Position numbers and translations under genes: made by a program. This document shows, in pieces, positions 16,203 to 25,451 of a DNA stretch of 64,000 nt. The DNA is from Pseudomonas kilonensis (GTDB lineage Bacteria > Pseudomonadota > Gammaproteobacteria > Pseudomonadales > Pseudomonadaceae): positions 1 through 64,000 of the forward strand of contig NZ_LHVH01000026.1 in NCBI RefSeq assembly GCF_001269885.1, written 5' to 3'. The notes below the pieces were generated by a model. The model did no database searches and had not been told where the DNA came from. It was given only the letters and a program-made list of their open reading frames with translations. The stretch's first letter is position 1, and every line of letters starts with the position of its first letter.

Positions 16203-17396
16203 TCAGTTCAGGACATCCCCCGGCACCCGCACAAACCCTTCCATCAACACCCGCGCGCTACGGCTCATGATGGCTTTTTTCACGGTCCATTCGCCGTTGA
16301 CCTGGCTGGCCTCGGCGCCGACGCGCAGGGTGCCGGAGGGGTGGCCGAAACGCACCGCGTTGCGCTCGATGCCGCCAGCCGCGAGGTTGACCACGGTGCC
16401 GGAAATCGCCGCGGCGGTGCCGATGGCCACCGCTGCGGTGCCCATCATGGCGTGGTGCAGCTTGCCCATGGACAGCGCCCGTACCAACAGGTCAACGTCG
16501 CCAGCCGTCACGGCTTTTCCGCTGGATGAAACGTAGTCCGCCGGCGGCGCGACGAACGCCACTTTCGGTGTGTGCTGGCGCTGGACGGCTTCGTCCAGGT
16601 GCTTGATCAAGCCCATGCGCAGAGCGCCGTGAGCGCGAATGGTTTCAAACATGGCCAACGCCTTGGGATCGCCGTTGATGGCGCCCTGCAGTTCGGTGCC
16701 GGTGTAGCCGACGTCCCGGGCATTGATGAAAATCGTCGGGATCCCGGCGTTGATCAGCGTCGCCTTGAAGGTGCCCACACCGGGCACTTCCAAGTCGTCC
16801 ACCAGATTGCCGGTGGGAAACATCGAACCGCCACCGCCCTCTTCCTCGGCGGCCGGGTCCATGAATTCCAATTGCACTTCGGCCGCCGGAAAGGTCACGC
16901 CGTCGAGTTCGAAGTCCCCGGTTTCCTGCACCGCGCCGTCGGTGATCGGCACATGGGCGATGATGGTCTTGCCGATGTTGGCCTGCCAGATCCGCACCAC
17001 GGCCACGCCGTTTTGCGGGATACGGCCAGGCACCACCAAGCCACTGCTGATAGCGAATGAACCGACCGCCGCCGACAGGTTGCCGCAGTTGCCACTCCAG
17101 TCCACGAACGGCTTGTCGATGGACACTTGGCCGAACAGGTAATCGACGTCGTGGTCGGCCCGGGTGCTCTTGGACAGGATCACAGTCTTGCTGGTGCTGG
17201 ACGTCGCGCCGCCCATGCCATCGATCTGTTTCTCGTACGGGTCGGGGCTGCCGATCACCCGCAGCAGCAGGGCATCCCGTGCGGCGCCTGGGACGCGGGC
17301 CGCTTCGGGCAGGTCTTGCAGGCTGAAGAACACGCCTTTGCTGGTGCCGCCACGCATATAGGTAGCGGGAATTCTGATTTGCGGTGCGTGAGCCAT
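16203..17396 (-). CDS. prpF: 2-methylaconitate cis-trans isomerase PrpF
   Basis: A 397-residue PrpF-family protein (DapF-like double fold): N-terminus IRIPATYMRGGTSKGVFF, DWSGNCGNLSAAVG with the family cysteine, and a C-terminal VNLAAGGIERNAVRFGHPSG. GAGGAG precedes the ATG at 17396. PrpF isomerises 2-methyl-trans-aconitate, the product of AcnD, to the cis form, which a second aconitase hydrates. It follows acnD by 42 bases and ends the visible methylcitrate operon. Confidence 0.93.
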   Translation of the reverse strand: MAHAPQIRIPATYMRGGTSKGVFFSLQDLPEAARVPGAARDALLLRVIGSPDPYEKQIDGMGGATSSTSKTVILSKSTRADHDVDYLFGQVSIDKPFVDWSGNCGNLSAAVGSFAISSGLVVPGRIPQNGVAVVRIWQANIGKTIIAHVPITDGAVQETGDFELDGVTFPAAEVQLEFMDPAAEEEGGGGSMFPTGNLVDDLEVPGVGTFKATLINAGIPTIFINARDVGYTGTELQGAINGDPKALAMFETIRAHGALRMGLIKHLDEAVQRQHTPKVAFVAPPADYVSSSGKAVTAGDVDLLVRALSMGKLHHAMMGTAAVAIGTAAAISGTVVNLAAGGIERNAVRFGHPSGTLRVGAEASQVNGEWTVKKAIMSRSARVLMEGFVRVPGDVLN

Positions 17397-17438
17397 GATG
17401 CTCCTCAAGCGGACACGCCGGGTGTCCGCAGCTGTGAT

Positions 17439-20030
17439 TTAGACGGCAACCGCCGATTCAAGGAAGTCCTGGGCAAAGCGTTGCAGCACGCCCCCGGCTT
17501 CATAGATCGACACTTCTTCAGCGGTATCGAGGCGGCAGGTCACTGGCACTTCGACGCGCTCGCCGTTCTTGCGAGTGATGACCAGGGTCAGCGTCGCCCG
17601 CGGGGTGCGCTCGCCGATCACGTCATAGGTTTCACTACCGTCGATGCCCAGGGTCTTGCGATCGGTGCCGGGCTTGAACTCCAGCGGCAACACGCCCATG
17701 CCCACCAGATTGGTGCGGTGGATACGCTCGAAACCTTCGGCAGCGATCGCCTCGACACCGGCCAGACGCACGCCCTTGGCCGCCCAATCCCGGGACGAAC
17801 CCTGGCCGTAGTCGGCGCCGGCAATGATGATCAGCGGCTGCTTGCGCTCCATGTAGGTCTCGATGGCTTCCCACATGCGCATGACCTTGCCTTCCGGCTC
17901 GACCCGGGCCAGGGAGCCCTGCTTGACCTTGCCGTTTTCCTGGACCATTTCGTTGAACAGTTTCGGGTTGGCGAAGGTGGCGCGTTGCGCGGTCAGGTGG
18001 TCGCCGCGGTGGGTCGCGTAGGAGTTGAAGTCCTCTTCCGGCAGGCCCATTTTCGCCAGGTATTCACCCGCGGCGCTGTCCAGCATGATGGCGTTGGACG
18101 GCGACAGGTGATCGGTGGTGATGTTGTCCGGCAGCACCGCCAGCGGGCGCATGCCCTTGAGCGGCCGCGCACCGGCCAGCGCGCCTTCCCAATACGGCGG
18201 ACGACGGATGTAGGTGCTTTGTGGGCGCCAGTCGTACAGCGGCGTCACTTTCGGCCCGGTGTCTTCCTGGATGGCGAACATCGGGATGTACACCTGGCGG
18301 AACTGCTCCGGTTTCACCGAGGCCTTGACCACCGCGTCGATTTCTTCGTCGCTCGGCCAGATGTCCTTGAGACGGATCTCGCGACCGTCCACCACGCCCA
18401 ACACATCCTTCTCGATGTCGAAGCGGATGGTCCCGGCGATGGCATAAGCGACCACCAACGGCGGCGACGCAAGGAACGCCTGCTTGGCGTACGGATGGAT
18501 ACGCCCGTCGAAGTTGCGGTTGCCCGACAGCACGGCGGTGGCGTACAGGTCGCGGTCGATGATTTCCTGTTGGATCACCGGGTCCAGCGCGCCGGACATG
18601 CCGTTGCAGGTGGTGCAGGCGAACCCCACCACGCCGAAGCCCAGCGTCTCGAGTTCGGACGTCAGGCCCGCCTCATCCAGGTACAGCGCCACGGTTTTCG
18701 AACCCGGCGCCAGGGAAGACTTGACCCACGGCTTGCGGACCAGGCCCAGGCGGTTGGCGTTGCGCGCCAGCAGGCCGGCGGCGATCACGTTGCGCGGGTT
18801 GCTGGTGTTGGTGCAACTGGTGATGGCGGCGATGATCACCGCACCGTCAGGCATTTGCCCCGGCACATCGTCCCACTGCCCGGAAATGCCTTTGGCAGCC
18901 AGATCCGACACCGCGACACGGGCGTGCGGGTTGCTGGGACCGGCCATGTTGCGCACCACCGACGACAGGTCGAAGGTCAGGCCCCGCTCGTATTGCGCGC
19001 CCTTGAGCGTGTCGGCCCACAGGCCGGCCTGCTTGGCGTAGGTCTCGACCAGTCGCACCTGGTCGTCTTCGCGCCCGGTGAGTTTCAAGTAATCGATGGT
19101 TTGCTGGTCGATGTAGAACATCGCTGCCGTGGCGCCGTATTCCGGGGCCATGTTGGAAATGGTCGCGCGGTCGCCCAAGGTCAGGGCACTGGCGCCTTCG
19201 CCGAAAAACTCCAGCCAGGCACCGACGACTTTTTGCTTGCGCAGGAATTCGGTCAGCGCCAGCACCATGTCGGTGGCGGTGATGCCCGGTTGCAGCTTGC
19301 CGGTCAGCTCGACGCCGATGATCTCCGGCAGGCGCATCCACGAGGCGCGGCCGAGCATGACGCTTTCGGCTTCCAGGCCACCGACGCCGATGGCGATCAC
19401 GCCCAGGGCATCGACGTGGGGCGTGTGGCTGTCGGTGCCCACGCAGGTGTCGGGGAACGCCACGCCGTCACGCTGCTGGATCACCGGGGACATCTTTTCC
19501 AGGTTGATCTGGTGCATGATCCCGTTGCCCGGAGGAATCACGTCGACGTTCTTGAAGGCCTTCTTGGTCCAATTGATGAAGTGGAAGCGGTCTTCGTTGC
19601 GCCGGTCTTCGATGGCGCGGTTCTTGGCGAAGGCTTGCGGGTCGGAACCACCGCTTTCCACCGCCAGGGAGTGGTCGACGATCAGTTGGGTCGGCACCAC
19701 CGGGTTGACCTGCGCCGGGTCACCGCCCTGCAAGGCGATGGCGTCGCGCAGGCCCGCCAGGTCCACCAGCGCGGTCTGGCCGAGAATGTCGTGGCACACC
19801 ACGCGGGCCGGGAACCACGGGAAGTCCAGGTCGCGCTTGCGCTCGATCAGTTGCAGCAGCGACTCGCCCAGCGTGGCCGGGTCGCAGCGCCGCACCAGGT
19901 TCTCCGCCAGCACGCGGGAGGTGTACGGCAGGCCGTCGTAGGCGCCGGGGCGAATGGCATCCACGGCCTCGCGAACATCGAAATAATCCAGCGAAGTGCC
20001 GGGCAGCGGTTTGCGAAATTCTGTGTTCAT
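17439..20030 (-). CDS. acnD: Fe/S-dependent 2-methylcitrate dehydratase AcnD
   Basis: An 863-residue aconitase-superfamily enzyme with cluster cysteines in ITSCTNTSNPRN and FACTTCNGMSGAL, and substrate-binding DSHTPHVDALGVIAIGVGG. AcnD dehydrates 2-methylcitrate and works with PrpF in place of PrpD. The ATG at 20030 (MNTEFRKPLPG) starts the conserved region; a longer reading adds an unlikely 14-residue leader. It lies between prpC and prpF in the usual Pseudomonas order. Confidence 0.93.
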   Translation of the reverse strand: MNTEFRKPLPGTSLDYFDVREAVDAIRPGAYDGLPYTSRVLAENLVRRCDPATLGESLLQLIERKRDLDFPWFPARVVCHDILGQTALVDLAGLRDAIALQGGDPAQVNPVVPTQLIVDHSLAVESGGSDPQAFAKNRAIEDRRNEDRFHFINWTKKAFKNVDVIPPGNGIMHQINLEKMSPVIQQRDGVAFPDTCVGTDSHTPHVDALGVIAIGVGGLEAESVMLGRASWMRLPEIIGVELTGKLQPGITATDMVLALTEFLRKQKVVGAWLEFFGEGASALTLGDRATISNMAPEYGATAAMFYIDQQTIDYLKLTGREDDQVRLVETYAKQAGLWADTLKGAQYERGLTFDLSSVVRNMAGPSNPHARVAVSDLAAKGISGQWDDVPGQMPDGAVIIAAITSCTNTSNPRNVIAAGLLARNANRLGLVRKPWVKSSLAPGSKTVALYLDEAGLTSELETLGFGVVGFACTTCNGMSGALDPVIQQEIIDRDLYATAVLSGNRNFDGRIHPYAKQAFLASPPLVVAYAIAGTIRFDIEKDVLGVVDGREIRLKDIWPSDEEIDAVVKASVKPEQFRQVYIPMFAIQEDTGPKVTPLYDWRPQSTYIRRPPYWEGALAGARPLKGMRPLAVLPDNITTDHLSPSNAIMLDSAAGEYLAKMGLPEEDFNSYATHRGDHLTAQRATFANPKLFNEMVQENGKVKQGSLARVEPEGKVMRMWEAIETYMERKQPLIIIAGADYGQGSSRDWAAKGVRLAGVEAIAAEGFERIHRTNLVGMGVLPLEFKPGTDRKTLGIDGSETYDVIGERTPRATLTLVITRKNGERVEVPVTCRLDTAEEVSIYEAGGVLQRFAQDFLESAVAV

Positions 20031-20096
20031 CGTCAGGACTCGGGTCACGGTGGTTTCAGAAGGGTGGCGCAACCATTGAAGTCAACACATTCCCCT

Positions 20097-20184
20097 GTGG
20101 GAGCGGGCTTGCTCGCGAATGCGGAGTGTCAGTCGACATCAATGGTGAATGTCAGTCCGTCTTCGCGAGCAAGCCCGTTCCCAC
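20097..20184. repeat. REP-type inverted repeat between prpC and acnD
   Basis: A GTGGGAGCGGGCTTGCTCGCG unit faces GCGAGCAAGCCCGTTCCCAC within the 199-base prpC-acnD gap. It interrupts the operon, so it may lower or protect distal transcript rather than end it fully. Confidence 0.85.
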
Positions 20185-20229
20185 AAGGGGTTCTCGGTTC
20201 CTTCAGTTGCAGCGCCAGTGCCCTCCAGC

Positions 20230-21357
20230 TCAGCGTTGTTCGATTGGCACGAACTTGCGCTGTTCGACGCCGGTGTATTCGGCGCTCGGTCGGATGATGC
20301 GGTTGTTGGCGCGTTGTTCGAACACGTGGGCGGCCCAGCCGGTCAGGCGCGAGCAGACGAAGATCGGCGTGAACAGCTTGGTCGGGATGCCCATGAAGTG
20401 GTAGGCCGAGGCATGGTAGAAATCGGCGTTGGGGAACAGTTTCTTCTGTTCCCACATGGTCTTGTCGATGGCTTCGGAAACCGGGAACAGCACCGTGTCG
20501 CCCACTTCATCGGCGAGTTTTTTCGACCAGCCCTTGATCACCTCGTTGCGCGGGTCGTTGTCCTTATAGATCGCGTGACCGAAGCCCATGATCTTGTCCT
20601 TGCGCGCCAGCATGCCGAGGGTGCCTTCGATGGCGTCCTGCGGTGAGCTGAAGCGCTCGATCATTGCCATCGCCGCTTCGTTGGCGCCGCCGTGCAGCGG
20701 GCCGCGTAACGAGCCGATGGCGGCGGTGATGCAGGAGAACAGGTCCGACAGCGTGGAGGCGCAGACCCGGGCGGTGAAGGTCGAGGCGTTGAATTCGTGC
20801 TCGGCGTAGAGGATCAGCGAAACATTCATCACCTTGACGTGCAGCTCGCTCGGCTTCTTGCCGTGCAGCAGGTGCAGGAAATGGCCGCCGATGGAGACTT
20901 CGTCGGTCACGCATTCGATGCGCTGGCCTTCGTGGCTGAAGCGATACCAGTAGCACATGATGGCCGGGAACGCGGCCAGCAGGCGGTCGGTCTTGTCGTG
21001 CTGCTCGGAAAAGTCTTCCTCGGGTTCCAGGTTGCCCAGGAACGAGCAGCCGGTGCGCATGACGTCCATCGGGTGGGCGTCGGCGGGAATGCGCTCCAGC
21101 ACTTCTTTCAAGGCTTGGGGCAAGTCGCGCAACTGGCGCAGTTTACCGGTGTAGGCGTCCAGCTGTGCCTGGGTCGGCAGCTCGCCGTACAGCAGCAGGT
21201 AGGCCACTTCTTCAAATTGTGCATCTGCCGCCAGGTCGCGAACGTCGTAGCCGCGATAGGTCAGGCCGGCGCCCGACTGGCCTACGGTGGACAATGCGGT
21301 TTGCCCGGCCACCTGGCCGCGGAGCCCGGCGCCACTGAGTACTTTTGCTTCGGCCAT
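20230..21357 (-). CDS. prpC: 2-methylcitrate synthase PrpC
   Basis: A 375-residue citrate-synthase-fold enzyme with active-site motifs GPLHGGANEAAMAM and MGFGHAIYKDNDPRN. It condenses propionyl-CoA with oxaloacetate to 2-methylcitrate, the entry step of propionate catabolism. The N-terminal LSGAGLRGQVAGQTALSTV is typical of PrpC rather than GltA, which is about 430 residues. It lies downstream of prpB, separated by an inverted repeat. Confidence 0.95.
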   Translation of the reverse strand: MAEAKVLSGAGLRGQVAGQTALSTVGQSGAGLTYRGYDVRDLAADAQFEEVAYLLLYGELPTQAQLDAYTGKLRQLRDLPQALKEVLERIPADAHPMDVMRTGCSFLGNLEPEEDFSEQHDKTDRLLAAFPAIMCYWYRFSHEGQRIECVTDEVSIGGHFLHLLHGKKPSELHVKVMNVSLILYAEHEFNASTFTARVCASTLSDLFSCITAAIGSLRGPLHGGANEAAMAMIERFSSPQDAIEGTLGMLARKDKIMGFGHAIYKDNDPRNEVIKGWSKKLADEVGDTVLFPVSEAIDKTMWEQKKLFPNADFYHASAYHFMGIPTKLFTPIFVCSRLTGWAAHVFEQRANNRIIRPSAEYTGVEQRKFVPIEQR

Positions 21358-21398
21358 TTGCTGTCTCCAGTTTTTAGATTTGTAGAGAATGGGGGGGG

Positions 21399-21493
21399 AA
21401 GATCGCAGCCTCGTTGCACTCGACAGCTCCTACACAGCGCCTACGCGGCCCCACCCTGTAGGAGCTGTCGAGCGAAGCGAGGCTGCGATCTTT
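21399..21493. repeat. TGTAGGAGCTGTCGAG-type inverted repeat between prpB and prpC
   Basis: AAGATCGCAGCCTCGTTGCA... at 21399-21434 faces its complement at 21457-21493, with minor mismatches (GAGTGCAACGAG versus GAGCGAAGCGAG). The element abuts the prpB stop. It belongs to the same family as 9.4 and 40.4 kb and here has no tandem expansion. Confidence 0.85.
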
Positions 21494-22384
21494 TCATTTT
21501 TTCGCCGCGAACAACGCATCGAGCTTCTGCTCGAAGGTGTGGTAGTCGATGCGATCGTAAAGCTCCATGCGGGTCTGCATGGTGTCGATGACATTCTGTT
21601 GGGTGCCGTCGCGACGGATCGCGGTGTAGACGTTCTCGGCCGCCTTGTTCATGGCCCGGAAGGCCGACAACGGGTAGAGCACCAGGGACACGTCGGCACC
21701 GGCCAGCTGTTCGGTGGTGTACAGCGGGGTCGCGCCGAATTCGGTGATGTTGGCCAGGATCGGCGCTTTTACGCGGCTGGCGAACAGCTTGTACATCTCA
21801 AGCTCGGTGATGGCCTCCGGGAAAATCATGTCGGCACCGGCCTCGATGCAGGCCGCGGCGCGGTCCAGGGCTGATTCCAAGCCTTCCACCGCCAGGGCAT
21901 CGGTACGGGCCATGATCACGAAGCTGTCATCGGTGCGGGCATCGACGGCGGCCTTGATGCGGTCGACCATCTCTTGCTGCGAGACGATTTCCTTGTTCGG
22001 GCGATGGCCGCAACGCTTGGCGCCAACCTGGTCCTCGATATGGATGGCCGCCGCGCCGAACTTGATCATCGACTTGACCGTGCGCGCCACGTTGAACGCC
22101 GAGGAACCGAAACCGGTGTCCACGTCCACCAGCAGCGGCAGGTCGCACACGTCGGTGATACGGCGCACATCGGTCAGCACGTCATCCAGGCCGGTGATGC
22201 CCAGGTCCGGCACGCCGAGGGAGCCGGCCGCCACACCGCCGCCCGACAGGTAGATCGCCTTGAAACCGGCGCGTTTGGCCAGCAGCGCGTGGTTGGCGTT
22301 GATCGTGCCCACCACTTGCAGCGGATGCTCGGTGGCGACCGCATCGCGGAAACGCTGGCCTGGCGTGCTCTTGCTGGAACTCAT
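21494..22384 (-). CDS. prpB: 2-methylisocitrate lyase PrpB
   Basis: A 296-residue ICL/PEP-mutase-family enzyme with the catalytic KRCGHRPNKEI loop, DVDTGFGSSAFNVARTVK and IEDQVGAKRCGH. It splits 2-methylisocitrate into pyruvate and succinate. Its ATG overlaps the regulator stop by four bases, so the two are translationally coupled. It is the first enzyme gene of the cluster. Confidence 0.95.
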   Translation of the reverse strand: MSSSKSTPGQRFRDAVATEHPLQVVGTINANHALLAKRAGFKAIYLSGGGVAAGSLGVPDLGITGLDDVLTDVRRITDVCDLPLLVDVDTGFGSSAFNVARTVKSMIKFGAAAIHIEDQVGAKRCGHRPNKEIVSQQEMVDRIKAAVDARTDDSFVIMARTDALAVEGLESALDRAAACIEAGADMIFPEAITELEMYKLFASRVKAPILANITEFGATPLYTTEQLAGADVSLVLYPLSAFRAMNKAAENVYTAIRRDGTQQNVIDTMQTRMELYDRIDYHTFEQKLDALFAAKK

Positions 22385-23094
22385 GACTCACCTCGTTCAG
22401 TGGCGGCGCTGTCCTGGAAATGACGCGCAATGTTGCGTTTGGACGCACCGATGTGCCGGCGCATCAATAATTCAGCCAGTTCGCCGTCACGGTCGGCGAT
22501 GGCGTCTAGAATCCGGTGGTGCTCGGCAAAGGCCTGGCGCGGACGGTTGGGCGTGGTGGAAAACTGGATGCGGTACATGCGCACCAGTTGGTACAGCTCG
22601 CCGCAGAGCATCTGCGTCAGGGTGCGGTTGCCGCTGCCCTGGATGATCCGGTAATGAAAGTCGAAATCGCCTTCCTGCTGGTAATAACCGACACCGGCCT
22701 GGAACGCCGCATCGCGCTCGTGGGTTTCCAGCACCCGGCGCAGTTCGTCGATTTCTTCCAGGGTCATGCGTTCGGCCGCCAGGCGGCAGGCCATGCCTTC
22801 GAGGGATTCACGGATTTCGTAGAGTTCCAGCAACTCGGCATGGCTCAGCGACACCACCCGGGCACCGACGTGAGGCACCCGCACCAGCAGGCGCTGGCCT
22901 TCCAGGCGGTGAATCGCCTCGCGCAGCGGTCCGCGGCTGATGCCGTAGGTGCGCGCCAGCTCAGGCTCGGAGATCTTGCTGCCGGGGGCGATCTCGCCTT
23001 TGACGATGGCGGCCTGGATACGTCGGAAGACGTTCTCGGACAGGGTCTCCGAATCGTCCTGGGCCATCACCGGGGTTTCGAGCTGATCGAGCAT
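22381..23094 (-). CDS. pmiR: GntR/FCD-family regulator of the methylcitrate cluster
   Basis: A 237-residue FadR-type regulator: winged HTH about residues 15-80 (PELARTYGISRGPLREAIHRLEG), then an all-helical FCD ligand domain. The ATG at 23094 is chosen because one operator copy covers it and AAAGGTG precedes it; the longer reading would add a false hydrophobic leader. By position it matches P. aeruginosa PA0797 (PmiR), reported to respond to 2-methylisocitrate. It is the promoter-proximal gene and likely autoregulates the whole operon. Confidence 0.88.
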   Translation of the reverse strand: MLDQLETPVMAQDDSETLSENVFRRIQAAIVKGEIAPGSKISEPELARTYGISRGPLREAIHRLEGQRLLVRVPHVGARVVSLSHAELLELYEIRESLEGMACRLAAERMTLEEIDELRRVLETHERDAAFQAGVGYYQQEGDFDFHYRIIQGSGNRTLTQMLCGELYQLVRMYRIQFSTTPNRPRQAFAEHHRILDAIADRDGELAELLMRRHIGASKRNIARHFQDSAATERGES

Positions 23095-23179
23095 ATTGTC
23101 GACACCTTTCAAATCAATACGGCAAAAACTAACCAATAGCAGCGTTAAGGTCAAAGTAAAAATCAATATTGTCGACAAT
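23095..23179. promoter_or_regulatory. Two GntR-type operators upstream of the prp operon
   Basis: A perfect 12-base palindrome ATTGTCGACAAT sits at 23168-23179, and ATTGTCGACA recurs at 23095-23104, immediately beside the regulator start codon. Both fit the FadR-subfamily TTGTNNACAA pattern. The pair is 73 bases apart, about seven helical turns, which would allow looping over the promoter. The span includes the intervening promoter region. Confidence 0.75.
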
Positions 23180-23376
23180 CGTCTAATAAGCCCACCCGAC
23201 ATAACCGCTCGTTTGAATGCGTCGTAGCCTCCGGCCAGCGGTGGCGTCAGAAAACCACCGTGCTAGAATGCCGCGCGATTTGCCGCTCTCCTTTTATATA
23301 GGGAAGGCTGCCCAGGGAGCTTGTGCAGTAATGCCAGGGCCTGAACCGATAAACGGAACGCTGCGCACCAGGATCT

Positions 23377-23913
23377 ATGACACTCAAGCCCTTCACCGCT
23401 GTTCTTTATTTCATGTGCCTGCCGGGGCTTGCCGTGGCGGGTGAAAAAACCGTGTACGGCCTCAACGAATACGCCGCCCTGCAGGGCATCGACCTGGAGG
23501 TCGCCGCAAAGCTGGACACCGGCGCCAAGACCGCGTCCCTCAGCGCCCGGGACATCAAGCGCTTCAAGCGCAATGGCGAATCCTGGGTGCGCTTTTACCT
23601 GGCCATTGACGCGGCCCACTCGCACCCCATCGAACGTCCGCTGGCCCGGGTCAGCAAGATCAAGCGCCGCGCCGGTGACTACGACCCGGAAGAAGGCAAG
23701 AAATACACGGCCCGACCGGTCATCGAACTGGACATCTGCATGGGCTCGGCCCTGCGCAGCATCGAAGTGAACCTGACCGACCGTAGCGCCTTCCAATACC
23801 CGTTGCTGATCGGTTCCGAGGCGCTCAAGCGCTTCGACGCGCTGGTCGACCCCAGTCTTAAATACGCTGCCGGCAAACCCGCCTGCGCCAATGCCGCTCA
23901 AACCGCAGAGTAA
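23377..23913 (+). CDS. rloA: Exported retropepsin-like protein (RloA type)
   Basis: A 178-residue protein with a signal peptide (MTLKPFTAVLYFMCLPGLAVAG) followed by the retropepsin-like domain often annotated ATP-dependent zinc protease. The aspartic-protease-type motif AKLDTGAKTASLSA (about residues 48-61) carries the DTGA signature. It heads a three-gene operon with an inactive-transglutaminase 7TM protein and an ATP-grasp protein, the arrangement known as rloABC for osmotolerance in P. syringae. The natural substrate is unknown. Confidence 0.75.
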   Translation: MTLKPFTAVLYFMCLPGLAVAGEKTVYGLNEYAALQGIDLEVAAKLDTGAKTASLSARDIKRFKRNGESWVRFYLAIDAAHSHPIERPLARVSKIKRRAGDYDPEEGKKYTARPVIELDICMGSALRSIEVNLTDRSAFQYPLLIGSEALKRFDALVDPSLKYAAGKPACANAAQTAE

Positions 23914-23918
23914 TTCCA

Positions 23919-25451
23919 ATGCGCTCCCTTACCCTCCATCTGAAAATGCTGATCGCCATCCTGGTGGTGCTGGGCCTGTCGGTGACGGCCTATCAGATTT
24001 TCGTGCTCGGCATCCCGGTCACCGAAGACGCCACCGACGACTTGTGGAACATCGACGCCAAGGTCGAGTTCGTGCCCAACGCCAAGGATCCGGTGAAGAT
24101 CCAGATGTTCGTGCCACCGCTGAGCCGCGACTACGTGAGCCTCAACGAGAGTTTCATTTCCAACAATTACGGCGTGGCGGTAAACCGGGTTGACGGTAAC
24201 CGCAAGGTGACGTGGTCGGCCCGTCGCGCCAAGGGCAACCAGACCCTGTATTACCGCCTGGTGCTGACCAAGCGCTACAGCGCCGAGAAAACCAAGGTCA
24301 AGGGCCCGACCTTCCGCGACAGCATTGCCGTCGAAGGCCCGGAGAAACTCGCCGCCGAAGCCCTGCTCGCACCGATCCGCCAGCACTCGGCCGACGTCGA
24401 GACGTTCATCAGCGAAGCCATCAAGCGGGTCAACAACCTCAACGACGACAACGTCAAGCTGTTGCTGGCCGGTGATCCTTCGTCGGCCAACAAGGCACGC
24501 ATCGTCGAACTGGTGCTGTCCATCGCCCACGTGCCGGTGGAAAAGGTCCACACCATCCGCCTGGTGGCCGACCAACCGCAGGCCCCTGAACTGTGGCTGC
24601 GCAGTTTCAACGGCACCGACTGGCTGTATTTCAACCCGGACTCCGGCGAACAAGGCCTGCCCACCGACCGCCTGTTGTGGTGGACCGGCGATGAAAACCT
24701 GATCACCGTCGATGGCGGCAAGAAAGCCACCGTCACCTTCAGCATGAACAACAGCGAAATGAACGCCATTCGCCTGGCCAAGCTGACGGACGAGAACACC
24801 GACGCCAACTTCCTCGAATACTCGCTCTACGGCCTGCCGCTGCAGACCCAGCAAACCTTCATGATCATGGTCATGATCCCGATCGGCGTGCTGGTCATCC
24901 TGATCCTGCGCAACCTGATCGGCCTGCAAACCCTCGGGACCTTCACCCCGGTGCTGATCGCGTTGGCCTTCCGCGAAACCCAACTGGGCTTCGGCATCAT
25001 CCTGTTCACGGTGATCACCACGCTGGGCCTGTCGCTGCGTTCGTACCTGGAGCACCTCAAGCTGCAAATGCTGCCCAGGCTCTCGGTGGTGCTGACGTTC
25101 GTGGTGGTGCTGATCGCCGCCATCAGCCTGTTCAGCCATAAGCTGGGCCTGGAACGCGGCTTGTCGGTAGCGCTGTTCCCGATGGTGATCCTGACCATGA
25201 CCATCGAACGCCTGTCCATCACCTGGGAAGAACGCGGCGCCGGCCACGCGATGAAAGTCGCCATCGGCACCTTGTTCGCCGCGTCCCTGGCGCACCTGAT
25301 CATGAGCGTGCCGGAACTGGTGTACTTCGTGTTCACTTTCCCGGCGATCCTGCTGATCCTGGTGGGCTTCATGCTGGCCATGGGTCGTTATCGCGGCTAC
25401 CGCCTGACCGAGCTGGTGCGGTTCAAGGCCTTCCTCAAGGCAGACTCCTGA
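23919..25451 (+). CDS. rloB: Inactive-transglutaminase/7TM membrane protein (RloB type)
   Basis: A 510-residue protein: N-terminal TM (about residues 10-28), a large periplasmic transglutaminase-like domain without an evident catalytic cysteine, then about seven TM helices from residue 310 onward beginning with TFMIMVMIPIGVLVILILRNLIGL. It belongs to the family annotated as inactive transglutaminase fused to seven TM helices. It begins six bases after rloA and shares one base with rloC. A role as a periplasmic peptide or envelope stress sensor is inference. Confidence 0.8.
   Translation: MRSLTLHLKMLIAILVVLGLSVTAYQIFVLGIPVTEDATDDLWNIDAKVEFVPNAKDPVKIQMFVPPLSRDYVSLNESFISNNYGVAVNRVDGNRKVTWSARRAKGNQTLYYRLVLTKRYSAEKTKVKGPTFRDSIAVEGPEKLAAEALLAPIRQHSADVETFISEAIKRVNNLNDDNVKLLLAGDPSSANKARIVELVLSIAHVPVEKVHTIRLVADQPQAPELWLRSFNGTDWLYFNPDSGEQGLPTDRLLWWTGDENLITVDGGKKATVTFSMNNSEMNAIRLAKLTDENTDANFLEYSLYGLPLQTQQTFMIMVMIPIGVLVILILRNLIGLQTLGTFTPVLIALAFRETQLGFGIILFTVITTLGLSLRSYLEHLKLQMLPRLSVVLTFVVVLIAAISLFSHKLGLERGLSVALFPMVILTMTIERLSITWEERGAGHAMKVAIGTLFAASLAHLIMSVPELVYFVFTFPAILLILVGFMLAMGRYRGYRLTELVRFKAFLKADS

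Noticed and set aside
17127..20297. Plus-strand open frame of over 1,000 codons
   Set aside because: It lies entirely antisense to prpF/acnD. GC-rich genes produce long mirror frames; the minus strand encodes clear enzymes with catalytic motifs.
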